This document shows positions 1 through 9,633 of a DNA stretch of 64,000 nucleotides, piece after piece; position 1 is the first letter of the stretch; each line of letters opens with the position of its first letter. Under the pieces are notes generated by a model that worked only from the letters and a program-made list of their open reading frames with translations, was not told where the DNA came from and searched no databases. Source of the DNA: Paracentrotus lividus (lineage: Eukaryota; Echinodermata; Echinoidea; Camarodonta; Echinidae); assembly GCA_940671915.1 (NCBI GenBank), contig CALNVZ010003426.1, positions 40,422,729-40,486,728 of the forward strand, read 5' to 3'. Made by a program: the position numbers and the translations under genes.

Positions 1-612
1 TGTTTTTGCTGAAAATGGTAGATGAGGGTGTCCACTTCAAAATTCCGAGGGGTGCCACCTCAGCACCTTTAGAATTTTTAAAAAAAATTTGATGTCCTAA
101 CCCACAACGAATTTTTGACCATTTATAGACCTACCTGTATATGAAATAAACATATCATGTTTTGTATCAAAATAAAGCTGGCTTAAGGGGATTGAAATGT
201 AAATATAAAGGTTTAAAGAGAAAAAACACAAATATAAGGTCAGTAAAAGGTCACTTATAGGTCATTTAAGGTCATAAAAGGTCAAAAGAAGGACTTTAAA
301 TGAAAAGTGTAACACATCATATTTGATAGGAAATTAAAGCTTATTGCGAATGGAATGTAAATATTAAACCCAAGTAAATATTATATCATAAAATATCAAA
401 TGAAGTCAATTTAACAGGACTTTAAACAAAAGGTTATGTATTTGGTAAGACATAAAACTACATGGTTGTTTCCTAGTTTGCTACAAAAATATACCATTTC
501 ATCACGTTCAGGGTCATACAAGGTACAAAGAAATAACATTTAATAACTACCGGTATACATGGAAGTTCCGGTATAACATTATCAGATAACAGTTCAAGTT
601 AGAAACACGTAG
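1..612. other. AT-rich non-coding stretch
   Basis: No reading frame of coding character is visible. The only organised signal is the cluster of AGGTCA half-sites listed separately. The stretch ends at the TA that flanks the next inverted-repeat element. Confidence 0.6.
237..284 (+). promoter_or_regulatory. Array of five AGGTCA nuclear-receptor half-sites
   Basis: Five perfect AGGTCA hexamers lie head-to-tail at 237, 248, 259, 269 and 279, with spacers of 5, 5, 4 and 4 bases. AGGTCA is the core half-site of RXR-partner nuclear receptors; DR5 and DR4 spacings are classically those of retinoic acid and thyroid/LXR-type heterodimers. The pattern is directly visible. Regulatory function is inference, since no promoter or gene is adjacent and short tandem repetition alone could give the same pattern. 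Confidence 0.4.
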
Positions 613-614
613 TA

Positions 615-1470
615 GGGGAGACCGGGTATGGACGTTACAAAATTCACATTTTGGGCCAGATAATTCCAATGAAAGTACTCACACACTCCATTTTGGGTCT
701 GTAGTTAGCCTATTATGTTGGCTAAAACCTGAGGCACATAAAACCTGAAAACATGTAAACACTAATTAACTACAGCTTAATTAATGAAGACATTTTTTTG
801 TAACAACCTACCCCGTATACGGGGTAAGTTGTTACACCATACGGGGTAGATTGTTACAATATGTAAACATACGGAGTAAGTTGACAATGTGTAAATCTCT
901 TATACCATACTTTTGTTTCAACTTTCCAGTTTCTTGGTATCGTTAACAGTAGATCAAGTAGAGCTCTAGAATAGACTAAAAGTAATTATAGAAATATCAA
1001 AATATTAACACCAGAAAATTGAAACAAAATTACTTTACATGTGTAATGTAATTGGGGTAGGTTGTCACATCGACATGGGGTAGGTTGTTGTAACAACCTA
1101 CCCCATGGGTGATTTTACACATAAAATCAACTGTAGCAAAGCCATTAGGCAGAATTACAGGGCATGGCTCAGGGGTATATTAGTGACATATATGTACTAT
1201 ATTCACAATACCAAACTATCATCATGTGAATTCAGTAGTAAGAACTGTTACAAATTTTAATTTTTGTCAAAAATTCACTTGGAACTGTAAAAAATGTTTT
1301 TTGTTGATTTACTTTTTAATAAAACAACGGAGAAACCTCACGACCGGCAGTTCATTACAGCTATGTGTAGGCTGTATATAGATGCCAGTTAGCACGAACT
1401 CTCTTGTTCCAACTTAGCACACTGAGAACTGTAACAACTGACCCGTGTAACTTCCATACCCGGTCTCCCC
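615..1470. mobile_element. 856-bp TA-flanked inverted-repeat element (MITE-like)
   Basis: Both ends carry the same inverted terminus, beginning GGGGAGACCGGGTATGG. TA dinucleotides flank it at 613-614 and 1471-1472, as expected for a Tc1/mariner-type target duplication. There is no transposase frame, so it is non-autonomous. Inside, the motif GTAACAACCTACCCC recurs in both orientations and forms two large palindromes: 800-835 (near-perfect) and 1074-1107 (16-bp perfect arms, 2-nt centre). Superfamily assignment rests on the TA flanks only. Confidence 0.75.
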
Positions 1471-1660
1471 TATATATTTGGGTCTAGAAATACATGTTCA
1501 CAACAAAGTCAATATTTCAGACCATGACTTATTATTTTTGCGTCTCCACTATATTTGTTTTAATGTCTTGTGATCCATATTATTTGCATTCAAGTTTTCG
1601 AATTGCATTTACATTTCAACTTATTTAAATTCAAAAGATAACATGTGTGATATTGTACTA

Positions 1661-2699
1661 AACCCCTCCCAAAAAGTTTTGCAAATGAACTTTCGGCCAT
1701 GATAACTTTTCAGGTACAGTTTAGTTATTCCTGATATTCATACCATTGGAAAGATAATTTATCCCCCTTTTTATTGATATCCTATTTGTAATGATTTTGT
1801 CATGCTTCAATGCACAGAATATCAAAATATGGAGAAATGTGAAAAGTCAAATGTTGCAAAATGCATTTATCAATAAGTAAACTTCCGCCCCTCGACTATA
1901 ACTTTGTGGGGTATTTTTTCATTTTTATTGAATTTTATACCATTGTCAAGTAAATTCATTTTTCTTTTTAATGACACCGTAATTGTAACGTGAGTGTTGT
2001 TCTTGCATGCACAGAACACCTGAATGTTAGGACAAGCCAGAAGTTAAATGTTGCAAATTGAATGCCTATTGTCAGTATTACTGTCTTGTTGCCAGCAATA
2101 ACAATGTATTTCGCAATTTTTCACATTTTACTTTGCATTATTGAGTTATGTGCATTCAAACATGATATTACTATTTCAAATAGGGCATCAATAAAAAGAA
2201 GAATAAATGAACTTTTAATGCTATGAAAATTGATAACGATTAAACACCCACATTAAAATGTAACAAGGTTCAAAGTAGTGTTACAGAAATTTAAACTGAA
2301 AATTATCTTTCGCTTTGCCATGTATTCACGTGGCATTCAGGGTTTCTGTGGACCCAGGCATGACATCACCATGACAAATAAGGTATCAATCAAGAGAGGA
2401 ACAAATTAACTTGACAATGGTATAGAATTCAATAAAAATTTGAGAATATCCCCAAAGTTATCAGGACCTAAAGTCAAGTTGAGGAACTTCAATGTGATCA
2501 ATAAAAGTGCATTTTACAACATTTGACTTTTTACTTTTCTCCATATTTTGATATTCTGTTCATTGAAGCATGACAAAAATCATTACAGGTAGGATATCAA
2601 TAAGAAGGGGAATAAATTATGAATATCAAGAATAATTAAAGCGTACCAGAAAAGTTATCATGGCCCAAAGTCCATTTGCGAAACTTTTTGGGAGGGGTT
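1661..2699. mobile_element. 1.04-kb palindromic TA-flanked element (foldback/MITE)
   Basis: The element begins AACCCCTCCCAAAAAGTTT and ends with its reverse complement, flanked by TA at 1659-1660 and 2700-2701. The inverted arms are several hundred bases long: sequence around 1680-2010 matches the reverse complement of roughly 2400-2690, including the stretches about GCATGACAAAATCATTACA and the ATTGAATTTTATACCATTG region. No coding frame is present. A truncated second copy lies at 12307-12805, which shows that this is a dispersed family. Confidence 0.8.
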
Positions 2700-2931
2700 T
2701 ATTTATATTTGGGTTCCAATTTGGCATTTAATAACCTTAAATGTCCTTTCATTGAATGCTTGTTTTAAATGTCTAATGACCTACAATAATTTGATTCCAA
2801 ACATGACGTTTAATCCATAAACTAGATAAATCATAATACAAAAAGTATGTGTTAAACTTTTGCCGTCAAGAAGGTCATCATAACAATATCCACCAAAGGG
2901 TAAATTGGGTATCCATTTGGTATCTCTATTT

Positions 2932-2936
<5 letters not shown>

Positions 2937-2987
<51 letters not shown>

Positions 2988-3007
2988 TGTGTGTGTGTGT
3001 GTGTGTT
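2937..3007. repeat. (GT)n microsatellite
   Basis: About 70 bases of nearly uninterrupted GT dinucleotide with one GGG interruption near 2982. It generates a spurious valine/cysteine-rich frame. Confidence 0.95.
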
Positions 3008-3051
3008 ATGCTTCTACTTGACTATAATTGCAGTCAGTGGTGTAAGCTTAA

Positions 3052-3165
3052 AGGGAACGTTCAGCCTGGGTTTAAATTGGTTTTTAAAAATGTAGAAAAA
3101 ATAGACCAAACAATAACGAAAAGACATTAAATCAGGTTAGTGAGAAATCAACGAATTCACACATG
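3052..3165 (+). mobile_element. One-ended fragment of the TTAA-flanked MITE family
   Basis: A TTAA at 3048-3051 is followed by a terminus and about 80 bases of subterminal sequence matching the left end of the intact copy at 19219-19654 (AAATTGGTTTTTAAAAATG-type sequence, then an AATAACGAA block). The second end is missing, so this is a truncated copy. Confidence 0.6.
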
Positions 3166-3214
3166 AAGGATGCATATTTTTCTCTCTCTCCCTCTCTCTC
3201 CCTCTCTATTTTTT

Positions 3215-3345
3215 TTCTGGTCGTAATATAGGCGCTTTTAAATGGATGAGTGATTAAAGTGCCTCTGCTGATAATGAGATTATTTTGTTAATGAATTATC
3301 ATGCATGGTCACACAAAAGTGATGTAAAAGTACATTTTATTAATG
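3215..3345. repeat. Dispersed repeat shared with 15218-15330
   Basis: Collinear similarity to 15218-15330 is visible through GAGTGATTAAAGTGCCTC and GATGAGATTATTTTGTTAATGA-like blocks, followed by GGTCACAC and AGTGATGT. Both copies adjoin CT/GT simple repeats. The nature of the unit is unknown. Confidence 0.55.
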
Positions 3346-4124
3346 GCATCATGAGAGCTTTAGTTGGACAGGTGGAGGGTGGTGAGAGAAAAGGGTTGAG
3401 AGAAAGAAAAAGATAGAGATGGAGGGGGGGGAGGGGGGGGGGGCCTCTGTGTTTTATTGGATGATATTCTTGTCCCTTCTCTCTCTCTCTCTCTCTTTCA
3501 AAGAACAACTATCTGTTGTGTACTACCATAAACATGATAGATCCATTTTTTGTTTATGTACGAAGCGGATTCTTAAACCAAATTCATTATGCTTACTTTA
3601 GGGAGTGCACGCACAATCATACCAAACAACATATTTTGTATTATTATTTTTGGGGTGCGAGGTTTTATGGCTTTTTAAAGTTTATTGTTAATTACGAGAT
3701 TTAATACCATTTCCCAGCAAAAACAAAAAGGGGCATATAAAAATTACCTTGAAGGGGTTTAAAATTTGATTTTGACCAGTATTCCTTCTTAAAAGGAATC
3801 AGACGCATTTGGCGACAATAGTTTCATATACTCGTTTTCAGGGAGATTATTGAGTAATTATGAGAGAGCTCAGCGACCGATTGAGAAAATAATTAATATC
3901 TAATAATTGAAAACGTCTCCTTAGAGCACTAAAATATTTTGTTATTCGATACTATCATCAGCATATAACATTTCATGCACTCGAGTAAAATAGGTGAGAA
4001 TATTATGTAGGTTTTCCCGGTAAAATTCAAACTATCTACGTTCAATTTGACATTTCCTTCAATCTGTTTCTTCCGAGATGTGATCGCGATTAAAAAATCT
4101 GCAATCAAATTTGTTTATGAAAAG

Positions 4125-4162
<38 letters not shown>

Positions 4163-4637
4163 AAATTGAGAGCTCATTAACGAATATGAAAGAACAAAAA
4201 CGAAATCTCTTGCTCTAAGCGTTAATTTAAATGACCGATAGCTCCGCTCGGCAAGATATCGTTTAAATTGAAGGAACATTAACGGATTCGATTGCAAAGA
4301 ATTTAATATTGACCAGGGAAACCTATATTGAAGGCCACCCCCCCCCCCCCTTCGAAAAATAGGGGATACACCCCCTCCATCCTCCGTTACCTATGATCCT
4401 GATTCAGCCGGTCAGATGGAACTTTTAATTTGTGACAGAATGGTCACGCTTGAAGAAAGCACCATAATTAATATAATAAAATGATTTCTCACAAGCTATC
4501 GTTCCTTATCTCTACCACCACGTTCGTTGATGTTCGCGTCTATACAATACGATAAACGTCGAAACTCACTACTATATTCATGATATTAATTTAGATCAAT
4601 GCAATTAGTGACCACTGATCTGATGACTTCACCAGAA
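3346..4637. other. Non-coding stretch with homopolymers
   Basis: No supportable gene. It contains a G-rich run (3423-3443), a CT repeat (3477-3497), a long A-run (4127-4160) and a C-run near 4338-4350. The remainder is AT-rich and unique within the window as far as I can see. Confidence 0.5.
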
Positions 4638-5106
4638 TCGATTCTGTAGGCGGACTTGGATTCTGACAAAGATGTATTTCGTTATCTTCGTGAAACCCCT
4701 CGTAGCAAAATTGATCATTCTAACTTTACCATGGATAAATTGGAATAAAAACAAAATGAACCCTATCTTCGCTTCGTGTCGGTAAGGGCGTGCTATGTAC
4801 ATTGATTATTTTGGTCGGAAACACGTTTCTCCTCGATAGCATTAGGCCTAAAGACAGAAGAATTCACAGGACCACGACAAACGCCAATCTGCTCAACATA
4901 GTACATGTAATACAGAGTGAGTCATTAAAAATGTCCCATCATTTTGAAGTTGTCTTGTGAAAATCATGAAGATTTAATAATTAGTTTCATGATATGTCTT
5001 GGTATAGTCATCCTTCTAGCATTATGTTGGTACCCTATTAATTTGGACGCATGACTGAATAACAGACAATCTTTAGAAGACGGTAAAATCTCACCTGCGC
5101 CAAATG

Positions 5107-6870
5107 CAGGCCCGTAACTAGGATATTTACGGGGGGGTTCGAAATTTGAAAAAATGGACCTTTTTAAAGGATTTTTTTTTTCGAGCGCGAAGCGCGAGCC
5201 GAAAATTTTGAGTAAACTTTGGAGTAAACTATGCATTATCATGAATATAGACTCTATTTAGTATCCACGACCACGAAACTCAAAACTGGCGTTAATTGTG
5301 CATTATATACACCCTACTTATAGTATCCGCGAGCGCGAAGCGCGAGCCGAAAATTTTGAGTAAACTTTGAAGTAAACTATGCATTATCATGAATATAGAC
5401 TCTATTTAGTATCCGCGACCACGAAACTCAAAACTGGCGTTAATTGTGCATTAGAGACCCTACTTATAGTATCCGCGAGCGCGAAGCGCGAGCTCAAAAT
5501 TTTAGGAATCTTAATGGCTTTTATGGATATAAAGGAATGCGAGCGCGAAGCGCTAGCCCAAAATTTTGAGATCAAAATGGTAGTTAATTGTACAATATAG
5601 AGCCTATTTAGTATCCGCGAGCTGAAAATTTTGAACTAAAAATTGTGCCGTATAGACTCTTTTTAGGATCCATGTCGAATACGTAATAATCTTGGCTCAT
5701 TAATAATCTTTGCTATGAATATTTTGTGGGCTGCAGGCCCCTAGCCCATCCCCAATCTAGCCAAAACACAATTACACCAATTCTTTTGACAAGGTTTGTC
5801 TCCAGCAGAGGGCACTGGGTCCAACCCTTTTTTAATACTTATTGTTTGTTAATTTTACAGTGCGAGGTTGCATAGCGACCGAGCAGGAAAATTTGGTGTT
5901 TTAAAAGACATATGAAGTAAAGAAAGGGGCACTTTTTAGTATTGTAAGTGACACTTTTAAGATATTGTCCATGGGACTTTTAAAGAGTATGAAAGGCTTC
6001 TTTTTAGTATAAAAAGGGCATTTTTAAGCTAAGGAAAGGGGCACTTTTAGAGTGCGTGAAAAAGTGGGGGCACTGTGCTCCCTGCCCCCCCCCCCCGGTT
6101 CCACTGCCTCTGTTAGACCCCATATATCCTCAAGAGCAGAGCGCGAGTAAAAAACTTTGAGCTGAAAACTGTAGTTTATTGTGCATTATGGACCCTATTT
6201 AGTATCCGCAAGCGCGAAGCGCGAGCCGAAAATTTGGGGATTTAAAAGACATATGGAGTAACAAGGGGCCCTTTTTAGTATTAAAAGTAACCCCAGCCTT
6301 TTAAACAGAAATTGTCCACGGGACTTTTCAAAACTCTGAAAGGCTTCTTTTTAGTATAAAGATGACACTTTTTTAGTTTTTTTTTTAGAAAAGGGACACT
6401 TTTTGGTCATGAATAGGGGCAGATGAAAAAGTGGGGGTCACTGTGCCCCTGCCCCCCAGGTTCCACCGCCTCTGCCACTTGGCCTTATTTCTGTTATATC
6501 ATTTCCCAAAAATTGAAGATAACTTATAAAATATAGAACAAAAATGCAAACGAAAAAATTCCTGCGAAAAGGTTTACGTGTAATTCCTGCATAATTTGTT
6601 CTTGAAAAAGATGATTATCATCCCCAAAATAAAAAGTTACGCGCGCTAAGCGCGAACGAAAGATTTTACATGTAGGGGGACTGAAAGCAAAGTGTTTTAA
6701 GATTCCTTTCTTGTACTTCTATTCAAGTATCTGCTGCATTTCTGCAAAAAAGTGGGGGTTTTCATTTTTTTTTTTTTTTTTTTTTTGGTCAAGCGGACCC
6801 TGCTCGCCTGCGGGGGGGGGGGGGGGGGGGGTTGTTCGAACCCCCCGAACCCCCCCTAGTTACGGGCCTG
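5107..6870. mobile_element. Nested hAT-like non-autonomous element, TIR CAGGCCCGTAACTAGG
   Basis: The 16-base terminus CAGGCCCGTAACTAGG opens the element and its reverse complement closes it. A direct repeat AAATG flanks it at 5102-5106 and 6871-6875. It sits inside the left arm of the surrounding element, and the opposite arm (7203-7230) shows the approximate uninterrupted sequence. Internally it has G- and C-runs near the ends, a 147-bp tandem repeat, and the recurring motif GAGCGCGAAGCGCGAGC. No protein-coding frame is present. The CAG-initial terminus with G-rich subterminal sequence resembles hAT elements, although the target duplication is 5 bp rather than the usual 8. A partial copy lies at 15916-17219. 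Confidence 0.8.
5183..5476. repeat. Two-unit tandem repeat, period about 147 bp
   Basis: Units 5183-5330 and 5331-5476 are nearly identical. Each starts with GAGCGCGAAGCGCGAGC and runs through GTAAACTATGCATTATCATG to AGTATCCGC. A partial third unit follows from 5477. The repeat belongs to the nested hAT-like element. Confidence 0.85.
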
Positions 6871-7418
6871 AAATGGCCCGGTGAAGATTAACAAACTGAT
6901 AATCTGTTACTCATGCATGTGCACGCACAAAGACACAAACCCACATGTACGCTCATTTACACATACACAAACCACACATCCCCACGACACACACGCACAT
7001 GCACACGCGCTCACACACTCACTCACACTCACAAACAGTTAGGGAATTACTTCGTCCCAAACATTCAGTGATGGTCTTGGTAAACCAAAAGTCACTATAA
7101 GGATATTAATTGTTTAATCTGTGCGTGGGTGGGTGGGTGTGTGTGTGTGTGTGGTGAGGGGTGTGAGTGTGTGTGTGTAAACATATTCTGTGAACATTTG
7201 TTTTTAATCTTCATCTATTTGGCGCAGGTGAGATTTCGCCATCTTCTGAAGATTATCTGTTACGCATTCATGCGTGCAAAGGTCAAAATGAAAAGGGTAC
7301 CAAACAATGCTGGGAGGATGACTCTACCAAGTCATATCATAAAAACCCATGATTAAATGTTCAAGCTTCACACAAGACAACTCCAAAACGATGGGACATT
7401 TTTTTTAATCACTCTGTA

Positions 7419-7942
7419 GAAGGTGGCCCAGATAGAGCGGAACCCAAAGAGTCACCGATTTTTCTCTATGAAATTAAGCAAGTAATGAAATATTAGATAC
7501 ATCATTAATATTTCAATCCTTCTTCCTTTTAAATATAAAACAAAAGAGCCACGCATGGATGAACAATCAGAGTTTGAAATTAATGGTCAAAATCAATTTG
7601 GACAGATCAAAGTAATGTGAAAATCACTGGATGTCCGCAGCCAGAGAACGATTCATGATTGAGATATTTGGTGAATGGAAACTAACAAAGAAAATACAAG
7701 AAATTCTAATGATCGATCTCTTTCTTAGGCAAGGCTGTTGCTTTGATCCCTTCCACTTATTCTTTGCAAACTGAAATTTATCATTAATCTTTTAACTCAT
7801 TTAGCTCATCTATGAGTGATTTTTTTTTTCGAAATGCATTTGATGGCAAATGAAAGGAAAAAAGTTAAATTTCATGAATTATACGTGCTTTAAAGAGAAA
7901 AATGACTACTCTATCGGGTTCCACCTTTTCTGGGACGCACTA
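7419..7942. mobile_element. Second TA-flanked inverted-repeat element, abutting the first
   Basis: The left end at 7419 shows CCCAG, a GGAACCC block and GATTTTTCTCT. The right end, read in reverse complement from 7942, shows CCCAG, GGTGGAACCC and CATTTTTCTCT in the same order and spacing. TA dinucleotides flank it at 7417-7418 (shared with the preceding element) and 7943-7944. No coding frame is present. Receptor-pseudogene sequence resumes immediately after it, so it inserted into the pseudogene or its ancestor. Confidence 0.65.
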
Positions 7943-8170
7943 TATCCTTGGTGATTTGCAATTGGTGCTTCAATGTACTTCTCAGGCTCATGGAACTTTG
8001 GTGAGCTGTTTTGTAGTGTATTTTGGGTGCTCGACTATTTAGTAACGGATATGTCTGGGATAACAATCGTTGCCTTTACCGTCGACAGGTATCTCATGGT
8101 TCACAATTCTCTAAGACATCTAAGACAAGACTATTAAGAGTGTAGCTCAAGAAAGTGGCAATCGCCCACT

Positions 8171-8720
8171 CGACTAAGGATATGTGAACTTGACGTTGCA
8201 TTCGGACCTCTTCCTCTGCTGGCCTTATAAGGTTTTGTTTTTATTATTAATCATTAAGCCACCCGAGCAATCATTATATGAGATGAGATTTTAATATCGG
8301 AAAGCAGCTCTTCAGACTCGTCTTAGTGATGTATTATAGTGCTTCTTTATTGGGATCAGTGTCTAATTTTCATGGGATGTGTAGGACACCAAGCGAGCTA
8401 TATAAAAAGAAAATAATAATAATAATAATAAGAAAAAAAAATGATTTGCCAGCAAAATAAACATCGTCTCGTCATACATGTGGCTTGGTATAGCTTCAGC
8501 GATTCGTTTCGCATCGATTTTTAATTATATTTTCAGAGTTATGGAGGGCTATAAGCTATCGATGCTGCAACTTCCTAATCCAAATTAGATAGATGAACTT
8601 CTATTTATACTTGTGAAGTTGGTGTCCATGGAAACTACACTCGTCATCTGCAGAAGGTCGTGTTTCATCTGCAGGTTATGAGCTCCGACGAGTTCTAATC
8701 TTATACTCCGGTGGATTCAT
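8171..8720. other. Non-coding spacer
   Basis: I see no gene. It contains a short ATA microsatellite near 8418-8430. It separates the receptor pseudogene from the reverse-strand LINE tail. Confidence 0.5.
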
Positions 8721-9158
8721 TACCTACCTACCTACCAGGTCGGCTAAACTGCCGAGACCTAGTACGAATCCTCCAGTTATCTCTGTCGTGCATGCAGTTC
8801 TTCAGCTCATCTGTTCCAACTACTCCAGCATCCGATTTCATGATGTCTAGGTAGGTCTTGCGTTTTCTACCACGCCCCCGATGTCCATGCGTGGGCTCCC
8901 AAAGGAGACTCAAAGGATGAGACTGCTGGCGGCCAACTCTGGGTGTCGAAAGCAATGACCAGCAAGCTGCATTCTTCTTGTTGCTATCTTGTCACCTATT
9001 TTGGGTAGTTTTCCATATAGCGTCTCGTTTGGTATGTGTTGTCTCCAGTTGATATTGAGCACCGTTCTGAGCATTCTTGTGTAACACCCATTAAGAGACT
9101 TCTCCAGCACCGGGGTGAATGTCCATGCCTCACAACCGTAGAGCAGTACTGTTTCCAC
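8721..9158 (-). mobile_element. 5'-truncated LINE: C-terminal end of reverse transcriptase ORF
   Basis: Read on the minus strand, two overlapping frames encode the typical end of a non-LTR retrotransposon polyprotein. The first has LLYGCEAWT, then TRMLR, a W, LYG..P, ATRRMQLAGHCFRH. After a frameshift near 8940-8955 the second has WEPTHGHRGRGRKRKTYLD, then DNWRI, and a stop. The 3' end is a TAGG tetranucleotide tail (8721-8736 on the plus strand), a common LINE ending. There is no endonuclease or polymerase core, so this is a dead 5'-truncated insertion. It lies between the receptor pseudogene and the receptor gene. Confidence 0.8.
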
Positions 9159-9633
9159 AGTTGCGAGGTCAGTATTTTGTTATTATGTGCCATCAAGTCG
9201 TCTGTGACTCCTGGTGACCCCATGGACAAGCGTTCTCCAGATTCTTCTGTCTTGCGTTAGATCACAAAACGTGTGTTTAGAAGTTGAATCGAAATAATCA
9301 TTATTTTACATACTAGAATGAGCAACTGTCACAAAACCATTAACATCTATATTTTAGCAACTCCTTTTAAGCGCATAGTGCAGTTCAAGGAATACCAGGC
9401 ATCTACCTCATCTGTGTGCATGGAACAAAAACATATCTTGTTATATAGTTCTGCGATATCTGGAACCTCGTGCCTTGTTTTCGACAGTTCCGGGATTATA
9501 ATCACCATACTCCATTGGAGTGTTTGACTCTGTGTGTTTTCCAGACTTTGTACGCGAAGTTGTATTCTGACAAGGGCGTGATATTCGTTTACTCCTCGAA
9601 ACCCCTCATATACTCTCATAGTAAACTTCCAAA

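Larger units (their letters stand above)
4913..7416. mobile_element. TA-flanked inverted-repeat element carrying a nested insertion
   Basis: The element starts CAGAGTG and ends CACTCTG, flanked by TA at 4911-4912 and 7417-7418. Its inverted arms are about 200 bp: 4913-5106, continuing at 6876-6892, against 7203-7416. Shared landmarks include AATGTCCCATC and the block AATCTCACCTGCGCCAAAT. CA-rich sequence (6895-7060) and GT-rich sequence (7127-7180) form the inner, also roughly complementary, part. There is no transposase frame. Without the nested 5107-6870 element it would be about 740 bp, typical of a non-autonomous Tc1/mariner-like MITE; that assignment is inferred from the TA flanks. Confidence 0.8.
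4638..8170 (+). pseudogene. Histamine H3-like receptor pseudogene, split by transposons
   Basis: Two blocks match the intact receptor downstream. Block 1 (4638-4910) corresponds to its 5' flank and TM1-TM2 region (9540-9825). Block 2 (7945 to about 8170) corresponds to the end of TM2 through intracellular loop 2 (about 9848-10060). The start codon is TTG instead of ATG, an in-frame TAA follows about 30 codons in, and an approximately 8-base deletion shifts the frame. Block 2 still encodes WNFGEL, the Asp3.32 region LDYLVTDMSG and DRYLMV before a stop. The 3-kb gap between the blocks is entirely filled by two abutting TA-flanked elements. No TM4-TM7 remnant was found. Same orientation and proximity argue for local duplication of the functional gene followed by decay. 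Confidence 0.85.
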
